Of a DNA stretch of 64,000 nucleotides, positions 49,608 through 57,000 are shown piece by piece. A program made the position numbers and the translations under genes. The stretch's first letter is position 1. Every line of letters begins with the position of its first letter. This DNA is from Pseudomonas psychrophila HA-4. GTDB taxonomy: Bacteria > Pseudomonadota > Gammaproteobacteria > Pseudomonadales > Pseudomonadaceae. The notes beneath the pieces are model-generated. The model made no database searches. It had not been told where the DNA came from and was given only the letters and a program-made list of their open reading frames with translations. The DNA lies in NCBI RefSeq assembly GCF_000282975.1, contig NZ_ALJC01000032.1:1-64000 (forward strand). The letters are read 5' to 3'.

Positions 49608-50597
49608 ATGTCCTTACCCGCCGACTTTACCCGCTACCGCTACGACCCGCTGGACCGCGTGATTGAAGTAGCAGGCAATCAGCGCTTCTACACAAAAAAC
49701 CGTTTGGCCACTGAGATACAGGGGGCGGTACACCGCAGCGTGTTTCAGAGTGGCGATCAGTTATTGGCTGAGCGTGGGGTCAGTGGCTGCACGCTATTAG
49801 CGACGGATCAACAACGCTCGGTGTTACACACGGTTAATCCCGATAAAACCCAATCCATTGCTTATAAAGTGTATGGCCATCGCCCGGCTGAAAGTGGCGT
49901 GTCTAGTTTGCTGGGCTTTAATGGCGAACGGGCTGATCCCGTGACGGGGCATTATTTATTGGGCAATGGGTATCGGGCGTTTAATCCGGTGTTGATGCGC
50001 TTTAATAGCCCGGACAGTTGGAGTCCGTTTGGGCGGGGCGGGATTAATGCGTATGGGTATTGCCACGGAGATCCAGCTAATCAGGTAGACCCTTCTGGGC
50101 ATACAGCTGTGTTTTTGAAAAGAATATTACGCGGCATTAAAGTTATGAAGAAAGCGCCTAAAATTTTGATTGAGTATTTTGATAACGGCATTCCCAAGCA
50201 CCGTGACGTTGTACCTTTCACAAAGGATGTGTTATCGAGTAAAGCCGTTAGTTATAAAAAGCTCTATCCGGGTCTTGAAGTATCTAAAGCAAAGCTGGCG
50301 CATCAATATAAAATATCAGTTGGACTGGTGGAGGGTCTTGGTAAAAAGTTCGAGTTGAATCAGGACAGTATTAGGATTGAAAGTTTTCTTTTGTTTGAAA
50401 AAGCGTCTGCAATTAATAGCGTTATTAACTATTTTAATATTCCGATTCCTGAGTTGCCAGTTAAGAAATTGAGCCGTCTCATGACTAAAGGATTCACACT
50501 TGATGTCATTAACCCGTTACGGGAAGTCGTCAATTCGCATGCTTGGGTGCATGAGCCTCGCCATCTTTGGCCAGACAACATTCGAGTTAAACCTTAA
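49608..50597 (+). CDS. Short RHS-core protein with a novel C-terminal toxin-like domain
   Basis: The 329-residue protein has a minimal RHS-associated core: YRYDPLDRVIEV at the start, LGFNGERADPVTGHYLLGNGYRAFNP, RFNSPDSWSPFGRGGINAYGYC and the closing DPSGH at about residue 165. Residues 167-329 form a different, AT-rich and Lys-rich domain that I do not recognise. Such core-plus-variable-tip proteins act as contact-dependent or secreted toxins. No immunity gene follows on the same strand, and there is no long N-terminal RHS repeat shell. The ATG at 49608 is preferred to a GTG at 49599. Confidence 0.8.
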   Translation: MSLPADFTRYRYDPLDRVIEVAGNQRFYTKNRLATEIQGAVHRSVFQSGDQLLAERGVSGCTLLATDQQRSVLHTVNPDKTQSIAYKVYGHRPAESGVSSLLGFNGERADPVTGHYLLGNGYRAFNPVLMRFNSPDSWSPFGRGGINAYGYCHGDPANQVDPSGHTAVFLKRILRGIKVMKKAPKILIEYFDNGIPKHRDVVPFTKDVLSSKAVSYKKLYPGLEVSKAKLAHQYKISVGLVEGLGKKFELNQDSIRIESFLLFEKASAINSVINYFNIPIPELPVKKLSRLMTKGFTLDVINPLREVVNSHAWVHEPRHLWPDNIRVKP

Positions 50598-50652
50598 TCC
50601 ATAGACGGCTTGATCAATTAACGCGCCTGTCGCCAATCAGGCGCGTGCTGCT

Positions 50653-51003
50653 TTAGTGCGTTACCAGACGGTCCAGCGACTTATCGACATACGCTTTGGC
50701 CAGCTCCGCCAAGTGCATGATCGACAACACCAGATCACGCGGTATCCCGCTCAAACCATTCCCCGCCTCACTCGCCGAAGCGACCATGCAGCGCAACAAG
50801 TCTGACGCCTGGGCCAAAGCCGCTTCTAGATTGACGCTGTCATGGATGGCATACGTGGTAGTGCCTACTTCGCGAGCAGGCTTATGGTCGTGCAGGTAGT
50901 AGTTCAATGCGCGGTCGGTGGCTGCACGGTCCAGTAACGGTGATGTGCACTCAGCAGCATCTTGTTGGGTAGAAGCAGGTGGGTCTGGAACAATTTTTTT
51001 CAT
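50653..51003 (-). CDS. DUF6124-like small protein
   Basis: The 116-residue cytoplasmic protein begins MKKIVPDPPAS, has RALNYYLHD, then a helical half with VNLEAALAQASDLLRCMVAS and VLSIMHLAELAKAYVDKSLDRL. This is the pattern of DUF6124/DUF3077 proteins, widespread and multicopy in Pseudomonas and of unknown function. GGAG precedes the start. Its leader carries a C4-type antisense RNA element that can pair with this ribosome-binding site, so the gene is probably under RNA-based control. Confidence 0.75.
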   Translation of the reverse strand: MKKIVPDPPASTQQDAAECTSPLLDRAATDRALNYYLHDHKPAREVGTTTYAIHDSVNLEAALAQASDLLRCMVASASEAGNGLSGIPRDLVLSIMHLAELAKAYVDKSLDRLVTH

Positions 51004-51012
51004 GGCACAACT

Positions 51013-51020
51013 CCGTATAC
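51013..51020 (-). promoter_or_regulatory. Target box overlapping the ribosome-binding site of the DUF6124 gene
   Basis: On the minus strand GTATACGG runs into GGAG, the ribosome-binding site, 7 nt before the ATG. It is perfectly complementary to CCGTATAC in the C4-like RNA (51097-51090). A second target box with TTAGTCG lies at 51044-51052. Confidence 0.75.
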
Positions 51021-51056
51021 ATAAGAGGAGCTGTCACCTGTCGCGACTAAACGAAT

Positions 51057-51136
51057 GGGTGGCAGCCGTACGCAGGTTAGTCGACCGGTGTATACGGAAC
51101 CCGGCGCACCCGAAGGTGCCCTGCGCACGGCCACCC
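51057..51136 (-). ncRNA. C4/P4-CI-type antisense RNA element
   Basis: The minus-strand RNA of 80 nt folds into an outer stem (GGGTGGC / GCCACCC), a second stem (CGTGCGCAGG / CCTGCGTACG, one G-U) and an inner hairpin GCACC-TTCG-GGTGC. The unpaired part shows CCGTATAC and CGACTAAC. Both are complementary to boxes upstream (GTTTAGTCG at 51209-51201, GTATACGG at 51191-51184) and downstream (51052-51044 and 51020-51013). This is the arrangement of the C4 RNA of phages P1/P7 and the CI RNA of P4, where a processed leader RNA pairs with its own transcript to block expression. Confidence 0.8.
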
Positions 51137-51149
51137 TAAAACGCAGGCC

Positions 51150-51176
51150 GTAAAAAAGCGCCTCGCGGAGGTGGCG
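51150..51176 (-). terminator. Intrinsic terminator-like hairpin upstream of the C4-like RNA
   Basis: On the minus strand GCGCCACCTCCGCGAGGCGC forms a bulged hairpin followed by six T. It sits between the upstream target boxes and the C4-like RNA, the place where early termination occurs in the P4-type leader. Confidence 0.6.
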
Positions 51177-51200
51177 CCTTGCGCCGTATACAAAACCGGG

Positions 51201-51278
51201 CGACTAAACCCGACCGCTGATTGTGCAGCGATGGGCGCAGACTAGACCCCGATTTTGGTGGGCGCAAGCGAGTGGGAT
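51201..51278 (-). promoter_or_regulatory. Promoter and first target boxes of the C4-like leader
   Basis: On the minus strand TTGCGC and TAGTCT are 17 nt apart at about 51267-51239 and could be a sigma-70 promoter. About 30 nt further lies the first box GTTTAGTCG (51209-51201). The promoter call rests on spacing only. Confidence 0.4.
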
Positions 51279-51389
51279 TTTCTCGGAAGTTTCTATTGAT
51301 TGAAAGGGAAACGTCGTACGAAACGGCTGATTTTCACGGTTCCAAGAAGGCTCACGTTATGTGTAGGAGCTCGCTCCTTTAGGACTTAT

Positions 51390-51410
51390 ACCTAGCAGTT
51401 CTGCCAGTAG
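51390..51410 (+). repeat. Direct repeat copy 2 upstream of the displaced RHS cassette
   Basis: This copy differs by one base from the 21-nt sequence at 49529-49549 and stands at a similar distance from the RHS-derived coding sequence. Confidence 0.7.
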
Positions 51411-51427
51411 GCAGCCGCATTGCGCCG

Positions 51428-52210
51428 GTGCAAGCTGAGCGTAAGTTCCTTGGCACGGCGAGCACAGATGCCCACAGTCCTCTATGTCTACGACCCACTG
51501 GACCGCTTGATCCAGTGACCGGGCATTATTTACTGGGTTATGGGTACTGTGGTGGGGATTCAGTGAATAGAAGCGACGCCAGTGGTCATCTATTCGATTA
51601 TTTATTAAGACGTTATGCGTCGTTTTTTGGAAGCCGGAGTCTGAAGGAAGGTTTAACGCCTTCGTTTCTTCATGAGGGCGCAGCGGCAGGAAAAAAACTC
51701 ACAACATTCACGAATGTTAGGCGGCTTTCACCTGGAAGTTTTTTTGCTGAAAAAGAAGTATCCAATGCTTTGCCGCAACTTGTTATTTCTGGTCATGGCA
51801 GTGTTGATGCTATAGGAGGCTATATAGGTGATGGCGGTCGAAAATTAAGATTTAACAGGCTAAAGCTCTTATTGAAAGCGCGAGGAATAAAGCCTGAAAG
51901 ATACAGCAGTGCTCATTTTATGGTGTGTCATTCCGCAAGTGGTGGGGAGAACGCTTTAGCATTCGCGTTTAATAAAGAGTATGGAATCCCTACGGTCGGC
52001 TATTTAGGGCGGGTCGTTACTCAGAATGATCCAATGGGCATATTTACATCTCACATGCCTGATGTCGGTGGTTTTTATCGCCGCGCGCAAAAAATCAGGG
52101 TAATGACAGTGGCTGAAGGAACGGACGTAATAAAAACGCTTTCTGATATAGAAAACCCCTCAGATGAGATTGCAAGAGGATTTAACTATAAGCCTGTTTG
52201 GTACAGATAG
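51428..52210 (+). pseudogene. Decayed RHS core with an intact-looking caspase-like tip
   Basis: Remnants of an RHS core are visible but deleted and out of register. A YDPLDR-coding stretch (about 51488-51512) is in another frame, then DPVTGHYLLGYGY jumps to a short GGDSVNRSDASGH. Beyond it an AT-rich tip of about 200 residues is open to a stop at 52210. It has ISGHGS (His 123 counting from the GTG at 51428) and FMVCHSASGG (Cys 167), the His-Gly ... Cys pattern of clan CD (caspase-like/CHAT or C80) peptidases. No good start or ribosome-binding site exists, so it is probably a silent orphan tip. Confidence 0.6.
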
Positions 52211-52548
52211 AACGTCTGCGCCTTTTAAGCGCACCCCGCCCCCTTTCAGCGCACATCATCCACCAGCACCTTTGGTGACACAGACGCGTCCTACGTGTTT
52301 CCCACAAGTGCTACCAATGTGCTCAACACGGCTCTGCGACCTGCGCTACGTCTGTTTAGAGTTGTTTAATTCGGTGTTCGCTACCACCCGCCTAGACGCA
52401 TTGCGACGTCGTTTTCAGACTTTGTTGAATACGCATTCAAGTTTAGGCACGGCATTTGCCTTGTGATTGCAAAGCCCCCGCTAATCGTGGGCCATAACAA
52501 GAGCCTGTGCCTGGGGCCAATACCCGCTTTGTGTGAGGAGATATCGTG
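52211..52548 (+). promoter_or_regulatory. Intergenic region upstream of gbdR
   Basis: The 338 nt hold no convincing gene; a 100-codon frame here has no family features. GACG-N6-GACG-TCGTTTT at 52395-52415 resembles the GTCG-N6-GACG motif of the cbcX-sdaB region and might be an autoregulatory site. GAGGAG precedes the gbdR start. Confidence 0.35.
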
Positions 52549-53652
52549 ATGACGTCGTTCAACTCCGGGGCTCAACCCCAGAACCGTACGCCTCAATCTA
52601 TCGGTTTTTTGCTGCTGGACAATTTCACGCTTATTTCTCTGGCCTCGGCGATAGAACCCTTGCGCATGGCTAATCAGTTGTCTGGCCGTGAGTTGTATCG
52701 CTGGAGCACCCTTAGTGCAGACGGCAGCCAGGTGTGGGCCAGTGATGGTTTGCAAATCACCCCCGACGCCAGCATGCACAAGGCTCCGGCGTTGGACATG
52801 GTGATTGTGTGTGGCGGCATTGGTATTCAACGCACGGTTACCCGCGAACACGTTTCGTGGCTGCAAAGCCAGGCGCGTCAATCACGGCGCCTGGGTGCGG
52901 TGTGTACCGGCAGTTGGGCGCTGGCGTATGCCGGGTTGCTCGACGGGTTTGATTGCAGCGTGCACTGGGAATGCCTGGCGTCGATGCAGGAAGCTTTCCC
53001 ACGGGTGTCCATGAGTACTCGTCTGTTTACCCTGGACCGCAGCCGTTCCACCAGTTCGGGCGGCACTGCGCCGATGGACATGATGTTGCACCTTATTAGC
53101 CGTGATCATGGCCGCGAACTGTCGGCGGCGATCTCGGAGATGTTTGTGTATGAGCGCATTCGTAACGAGCAAGATCACCAGCGCGTGCCGCTCAAGCACA
53201 TGCTCGGCACCAACCAGCCGAAGTTGCAGGAAATTGTTGCGCTGATGGAAGCCAACCTTGAGGAGCCCATCGACCTCGATGAGCTGGCGGTGTACGTGAC
53301 CGTGTCTCGTCGTCAGCTAGAGCGCTTGTTCCAAAAGTACTTGCACTGCTCGCCGTCGCGGTACTACCTCAAGCTGCGCTTGGTGAGGGCGCGGCAGTTG
53401 CTCAAGCAAACACCGATGTCGATTATTGAAGTGGCAGCGGTGTGTGGGTTTGTTTCCACGCCGCACTTTTCCAAGTGCTACCGCGAGTACTTTGGCATTC
53501 CGCCGCGTGATGAGCGTGTAGGGTCGAATACGGCGCAGCAAACCACGCTGGTGGCGATTCCTCATTCGTTGTTGTTGGCGCCATTGGCCGGGCCGATGTC
53601 GGCGCTGAATCAGGCACGCAATGAATCGACGTTTGCGAGTGTGAGGGTGTAG
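52549..53652 (+). CDS. gbdR: AraC-type activator of betaine and dimethylglycine catabolism
   Basis: GbdR (367 residues) activates genes for glycine betaine and dimethylglycine uptake and breakdown when these ligands bind. The DJ-1/PfpI-like N-terminal domain has IGFLLLDNFTLISLASAIEPLRMAN and GAVCTGSWALAYAGLLDG. The C-terminal AraC domain has LDELAVYVTVSRRQLERLFQKYL and VAAVCGFVSTPHFSKCYREYFG. Length and context match the P. aeruginosa protein. The ATG at 52549 is better spaced from AGGAG than the GTG at 52546. Confidence 0.93.
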   Translation: MTSFNSGAQPQNRTPQSIGFLLLDNFTLISLASAIEPLRMANQLSGRELYRWSTLSADGSQVWASDGLQITPDASMHKAPALDMVIVCGGIGIQRTVTREHVSWLQSQARQSRRLGAVCTGSWALAYAGLLDGFDCSVHWECLASMQEAFPRVSMSTRLFTLDRSRSTSSGGTAPMDMMLHLISRDHGRELSAAISEMFVYERIRNEQDHQRVPLKHMLGTNQPKLQEIVALMEANLEEPIDLDELAVYVTVSRRQLERLFQKYLHCSPSRYYLKLRLVRARQLLKQTPMSIIEVAAVCGFVSTPHFSKCYREYFGIPPRDERVGSNTAQQTTLVAIPHSLLLAPLAGPMSALNQARNESTFASVRV

Positions 53653-53667
53653 AGCAAGCTCAAAATC

Positions 53668-53818
53668 GCCCTCACCCTAGCCCTCTCTCTCTCTCTCTGG
53701 GAGAGGGAACTGATTGGGGGATGCTGTAGATTTTCAGCGATCTGAAAGTCTCACGCTGAATTTAAGAAGCATTTGGTCAGTCCCCTCTCCCTCTGGGAGA
53801 GGCGTGGTGAGGGGCTTT
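53668..53818. repeat. Dispersed repeat with 'CCCTCACCC' ends and CT tract
   Basis: The element begins CCCTCACCCTAGCCCTCTCT with a run of CT dinucleotides and ends GGGAGAGGCGTGGTGAGGGG. Its core ggatgctgtagattttcagc is the reverse complement of the copy at 17460-17602. Confidence 0.8.
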
Positions 53819-53824
53819 TGACTG

Positions 53825-54079
53825 TCAATCCCGGCTTTGCTTGAACTGCACCAATCCCGGTAGCAGTTGCTTGTCGATGGCCTGGCGCACGGCAGGCAAA
53901 ATGGTCGCGCTGCCGGCGTAGAGTTTTTCGACTAGGCCTTTGAGTGCGCGGGCATTGGTTTCATTCAGTCCGCATACCACGCTTGAGCACGCTTGTTCAG
54001 CGTTACCCGACACTTCAAACCCCAGCGAACGCAGTTGGTTCAGCAGGTCCTGCTCATCAATCAAATCTGCGTGCATCAT
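53825..54079 (-). CDS. Small conserved-looking hypothetical protein
   Basis: The 84-residue protein (MMHADLIDEQDLLNQLRSLG...) is predicted helical and soluble, with two cysteines (EQACSSVVCGL). AAGGGAAAAA precedes two adjacent ATGs. I do not recognise a family. Its position after gbdR, in the opposite direction, gives no clear role. Confidence 0.6.
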   Translation of the reverse strand: MMHADLIDEQDLLNQLRSLGFEVSGNAEQACSSVVCGLNETNARALKGLVEKLYAGSATILPAVRQAIDKQLLPGLVQFKQSRD

Positions 54080-54139
54080 GCTTTTTCCCTTCCACAGAGG
54101 CGCGATCGAAGTTTGATTCTGGTAGCGCTTCAGTAAAGG

Positions 54140-54315
54140 GGCAAGCGAGGTTTTATGGGATGTCTGGTACGCCTAAGAACAGGTCGTTTTTGGCTAAGTA
54201 CCCGTGCTAGGGGCTGGGCACACTCAGCTCAGCAACATTGCCGTGGGTTTGGTCACCGTCTCGGCTTCACACACTTTTTGCCCCGAACCTGTCACGGCAG
54301 GTTTGGGGCTTTTTT
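54140..54315 (+). ncRNA. Candidate small RNA with its own terminator
   Basis: A strong + strand terminator ends at 54315, but no + strand gene lies upstream; both flanking genes are on the minus strand. The preceding 150-200 nt have no reading frame with a ribosome-binding site and contain several short GC stems (GTGCTAGGGGCTGGGCACAC region). The 5' end is a guess; no known small RNA family was recognised. Confidence 0.5.
54280..54315 (+). terminator. Orphan intrinsic terminator
   Basis: GCCCCGAACCTG pairs with CAGGTTTGGGGC (one G-U) around loop TCACGG and is followed by six T. On the minus strand the same hairpin is followed by A residues, so it works only on the + strand. Confidence 0.88.
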
Positions 54316-54326
54316 GTGCCGGGTTT

Positions 54327-54743
54327 TTAGCCCTTTAGCAGCGCCGCACATGCCGCTTTATAGGCTTCGTGCTGGTATTTGTTGAGCGATGCAGGCAGGT
54401 CGAACGCATGCTTTTTGAATTGCGCGTTGAGGGTTTGCGGTGACAGCAATTGCACCTCGCACGCGTCCAGCAACTGGATGATGCCCTCGATCTTGAAGGT
54501 CGTGGGGCCACCGGCGAATTCGCCTTTTTTGCTGCGTTTTTTGATAGCGATACGGGTGATGGAGTTGGCCTTCACAAACGCTGCGATCTGTGCGGCGAAG
54601 GCTTTGACGTTGGCGGCGTCTTCATCGTCGTCGAGGGCGATTTTTTTAGTGGCATTGGCTACGTGCTCCAGGCCATTTGTACCTTGGCTCGCCAAGGCGA
54701 AAATGGCTTCGCTGCCTTTGATTTCGATGCCGCAAATAGTCAT
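54327..54743 (-). CDS. DUF3010 family protein
   Basis: The 138-residue soluble protein begins MTICGIEIKGSEAIFAL and contains ITRIAIKKRSKKGEFAGGPTTFKIEG and VQLLSPQTLNAQFKK, the DUF3010 pattern. Its start (Gly-Ile-Glu-Ile-Lys-Gly-Ser) resembles a ribonuclease H-like first strand, but no catalytic set is established. The start at 54743 is favoured over 54761. It follows the LprI-like gene by 14 nt. Confidence 0.8.
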   Translation of the reverse strand: MTICGIEIKGSEAIFALASQGTNGLEHVANATKKIALDDDEDAANVKAFAAQIAAFVKANSITRIAIKKRSKKGEFAGGPTTFKIEGIIQLLDACEVQLLSPQTLNAQFKKHAFDLPASLNKYQHEAYKAACAALLKG

Positions 54744-54757
54744 AAAAGCCCCACAGG

Positions 54758-55159
54758 TCATTCCTGACCAACCGATTCCAAAAATTCCGAGCGGTCATCA
54801 CTGATGGCCGCCATGCAGTCGTTTAGGGCGATGTTGAACGCTTGGGTGCCCGCCGTTGCCGGGAACACTACAATCGCGCAATCGGCATCACGCTGGTGCA
54901 ACCACAGCGCCTGCGCCGCTTTGATCTTGCTGGTGATGTTGTTGAGCTGGGTCGCGTTGCTGCCGTAAAGCGACTTCATGCGCGCTTGCAGCGCTTCGAA
55001 GTTCTCGGTTAGCAATTGCTCGGCAGCCTGTTTGCTGTACACCGAACACGCCAGTGTTTGCTGGTCGTTCTCTACCGCATCACACGGGTTGTAATCGGCA
55101 TCATCGGCGGCGTACGCACCACTGGTGATCAACGCCAAGGCCAGGAGAATCGGTTTCAT
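54758..55159 (-). CDS. LprI-like (DUF1311) periplasmic protein
   Basis: The 133-residue precursor has a signal peptide (MKPILLALALITSGAYA). The mature domain is DUF1311/LprI-type with four cysteines (YNPCDAV, TLACSVY, DADCAIV and LNDCMAA) likely to form two disulphides, and WLHQRDADC in the typical place. Some relatives inhibit lysozyme; whether this one does is unknown. Confidence 0.85.
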   Translation of the reverse strand: MKPILLALALITSGAYAADDADYNPCDAVENDQQTLACSVYSKQAAEQLLTENFEALQARMKSLYGSNATQLNNITSKIKAAQALWLHQRDADCAIVVFPATAGTQAFNIALNDCMAAISDDRSEFLESVGQE

Positions 55160-55258
55160 TGCGGCTTCCTAATCCATAGTTGGGACGGATTCTGGCTTAA
55201 GCGTCGGCCAATTAACAGCCACGCCTCGTAAGCAAAGGTCAGGGCCGCCCCATGCTTT

Positions 55259-55276
55259 GTCGCGGATTGACGCTTT
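55259..55276 (+). promoter_or_regulatory. Possible GbdR-type site upstream of the dipeptidase gene
   Basis: GTCGCGGATTGACGCTTT shares GTCG-N6-GACG and the following T run with the third and fourth copies of the cbcX-sdaB array. It lies 113-130 nt upstream of the gene. A second partial GTCG-CTTTTG lies 20 nt further on. Confidence 0.45.
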
Positions 55277-55388
55277 CGGCAATCGCGCTGTCGCTTTTGC
55301 ACCCGGCTGTTTTTAACCCCAAGCCTATGCTGGCCCCAAAGCGCCGGCAGACGATTCGGCGCAGCAATCGCCTATAAGGGGACGCCTG

Positions 55389-56366
55389 ATGAGCCCAGCC
55401 GAGTTGCACGCAGACAGCATCGTTATCGACGGGCTGATCATTGCCAAATGGAACCGCGAGCTGTTCGAAGACATGCGCAAAGGTGGCCTGACGGCCGCTA
55501 ACTGCACGGTGTCGGTGTGGGAGGGGTTTCAGGCCACGATCAATAACATCGTCGCCAGCCAGACCCTGATCCGCGAAAACAGCGACTTGGTGATCCCGGT
55601 CAAAACCACCGCCGATATTCGTCGCGCCAAGGAACTGGGCAAAACCGGGATCATCTTCGGCTTCCAGAATGCCCACGCATTTGAAGACCAACTGGGTTAC
55701 ATCGAGATCTTCAAACAGCTCGGCGTTGGCGTCGTGCAGATGTGCTACAACACGCAAAACCTGGTAGGCACCGGCTGCTATGAGCGCGATGGCGGGCTCT
55801 CGGGTTTCGGCCGCGAAGTGGTAGCTGAAATGAACCGCGTCGGCATCATGTGCGATCTGTCGCACGTGGGCTCAAAGACCTCTGAAGAGGTCATTCTCGA
55901 ATCGAAAAAACCGGTCTGCTACTCGCACTGTTTGCCGTCCGGCCTCAAAGAACACCCGCGCAACAAGTCTGATGCTGAACTCAAGTTCATTGCCGACCAC
56001 GGTGGCTTCGTCGGCGTGACCATGTTCGCGCCGTTCCTGGCCAAGGGCATCGACTCTACGGTCGACGATTACGCCGAAGCCATCGAATACACGATGAACA
56101 TCGTGGGCGAAGACGCAATTGGTATTGGCACCGACTTCACCCAAGGCCACGGCCAGGACTTTTTCGAAATGCTGACCCACGACAAAGGCTACGCCCGGCG
56201 TCTGACCAGCTTCGGCAAGATCATCAACCCGCTGGGCATCCGCACCGTGGGCGAGTTCCCGAACCTCACCGAAACCCTGCTCAAGCGCGGCCACAGCGAA
56301 CGCGTGGTGCGCAAGATCATGGGTGAGAACTGGGTGAACGTTCTAAAAGACGTCTGGGGCGAATAA
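55389..56366 (+). CDS. Renal-type dipeptidase (membrane dipeptidase family)
   Basis: The 325-residue metallo-hydrolase of the M19 amidohydrolase family has DSIVIDGLII at the N-terminus (HxD replaced by I-D-G, so one usual metal ligand looks absent). Further on are GFQNAHAFED, MCDLSHVGSKTSEEVI, CYSHCLPSG and IGIGTDFTQGHG. It sits next to the dimethylglycine genes, as PA5396 does in P. aeruginosa. It may act on a small amide or peptide linked to betaine or carnitine metabolism rather than on ordinary dipeptides. Confidence 0.87.
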   Translation: MSPAELHADSIVIDGLIIAKWNRELFEDMRKGGLTAANCTVSVWEGFQATINNIVASQTLIRENSDLVIPVKTTADIRRAKELGKTGIIFGFQNAHAFEDQLGYIEIFKQLGVGVVQMCYNTQNLVGTGCYERDGGLSGFGREVVAEMNRVGIMCDLSHVGSKTSEEVILESKKPVCYSHCLPSGLKEHPRNKSDAELKFIADHGGFVGVTMFAPFLAKGIDSTVDDYAEAIEYTMNIVGEDAIGIGTDFTQGHGQDFFEMLTHDKGYARRLTSFGKIINPLGIRTVGEFPNLTETLLKRGHSERVVRKIMGENWVNVLKDVWGE

Positions 56367-56371
56367 CGCCA

Positions 56372-56417
56372 TGCCCTCACCCAACCCTTTCCTCCGGGAG
56401 AGAGTTGGATGAGGGGC
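56372..56417. repeat. Short dispersed repeat of the 'CCCTCACCC' type
   Basis: CCCTCACCCAACCCTTTCCT runs into GGGAGAGAGTTGGATGAGGG, an imperfect inverted repeat without the long core. It lies between the dipeptidase and DUF5943 genes. Confidence 0.75.
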
Positions 56418-56454
56418 AAAACGAATACTTATCTAATTTCTGGAGTTTTATTCC

Positions 56455-56985
56455 ATGGCTAAAATCGCCCCGCAATTACCAATCGAAGTCGACAGCGAGA
56501 CCGGCATCTGGACGTCCGACGCGCTGCCAATGCTCTACGTGCCACGGCATTTTTTCGTCAACAATCACATGGGCATCGAAGAGGTGCTGGGCGCTGAGGC
56601 CTACGCCGAGATCCTTTACAAGGCGGGTTACAAGTCTGCTTGGCACTGGTGCGAAAAAGAAGCCGAATGCCATGGTTTGGAAGGCGTTGCGGTGTTCGAA
56701 CACTACATGAAGCGCCTGTCGCAACGCGGCTGGGGTCTGTTCTCCATCCAGGACATCGACCTCGATAAAGGCACGGCCACCATCAAGCTCGAGCACTCCT
56801 GCTTCGTTTATGTGTACGGCAAGGTCGGGCGCAAGGTCGACTACATGTTCACCGGCTGGTTTGCAGGTGCCATGGACCAGATTCTGCAAGCGCGTGGCAG
56901 TGAAATTCGTACCGTGGCCGAACAGGTCTATAGCGGATCGGAAGAGGGCCACGATCACGGCCTGTTTATCGTCAAGCCGTTGTAA
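56455..56985 (+). CDS. DUF5943 protein of the dimethylglycine cluster
   Basis: The 176-residue protein has MLYVPRHFFVNNHMG, a central GYKSAWHWCEKE, and HSCFVYVYGKVGRKVDYMFTGWFAGAMDQ. The fold resembles the V4R (4-vinyl reductase-like) sensor domain used to bind small hydrophobic or tetrapyrrole ligands. It is 15 nt upstream of dgcA and conserved beside it in P. aeruginosa, so a role in dimethylglycine demethylation is likely but not defined. Confidence 0.8.
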   Translation: MAKIAPQLPIEVDSETGIWTSDALPMLYVPRHFFVNNHMGIEEVLGAEAYAEILYKAGYKSAWHWCEKEAECHGLEGVAVFEHYMKRLSQRGWGLFSIQDIDLDKGTATIKLEHSCFVYVYGKVGRKVDYMFTGWFAGAMDQILQARGSEIRTVAEQVYSGSEEGHDHGLFIVKPL

Positions 56986-57000
56986 GTCGAGGATCGGGAT

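Noticed and set aside
52164..52466. 100-codon + strand frame before gbdR
   Set aside because: It has no ribosome-binding site, no family motif and overlaps the RHS tip in another frame.
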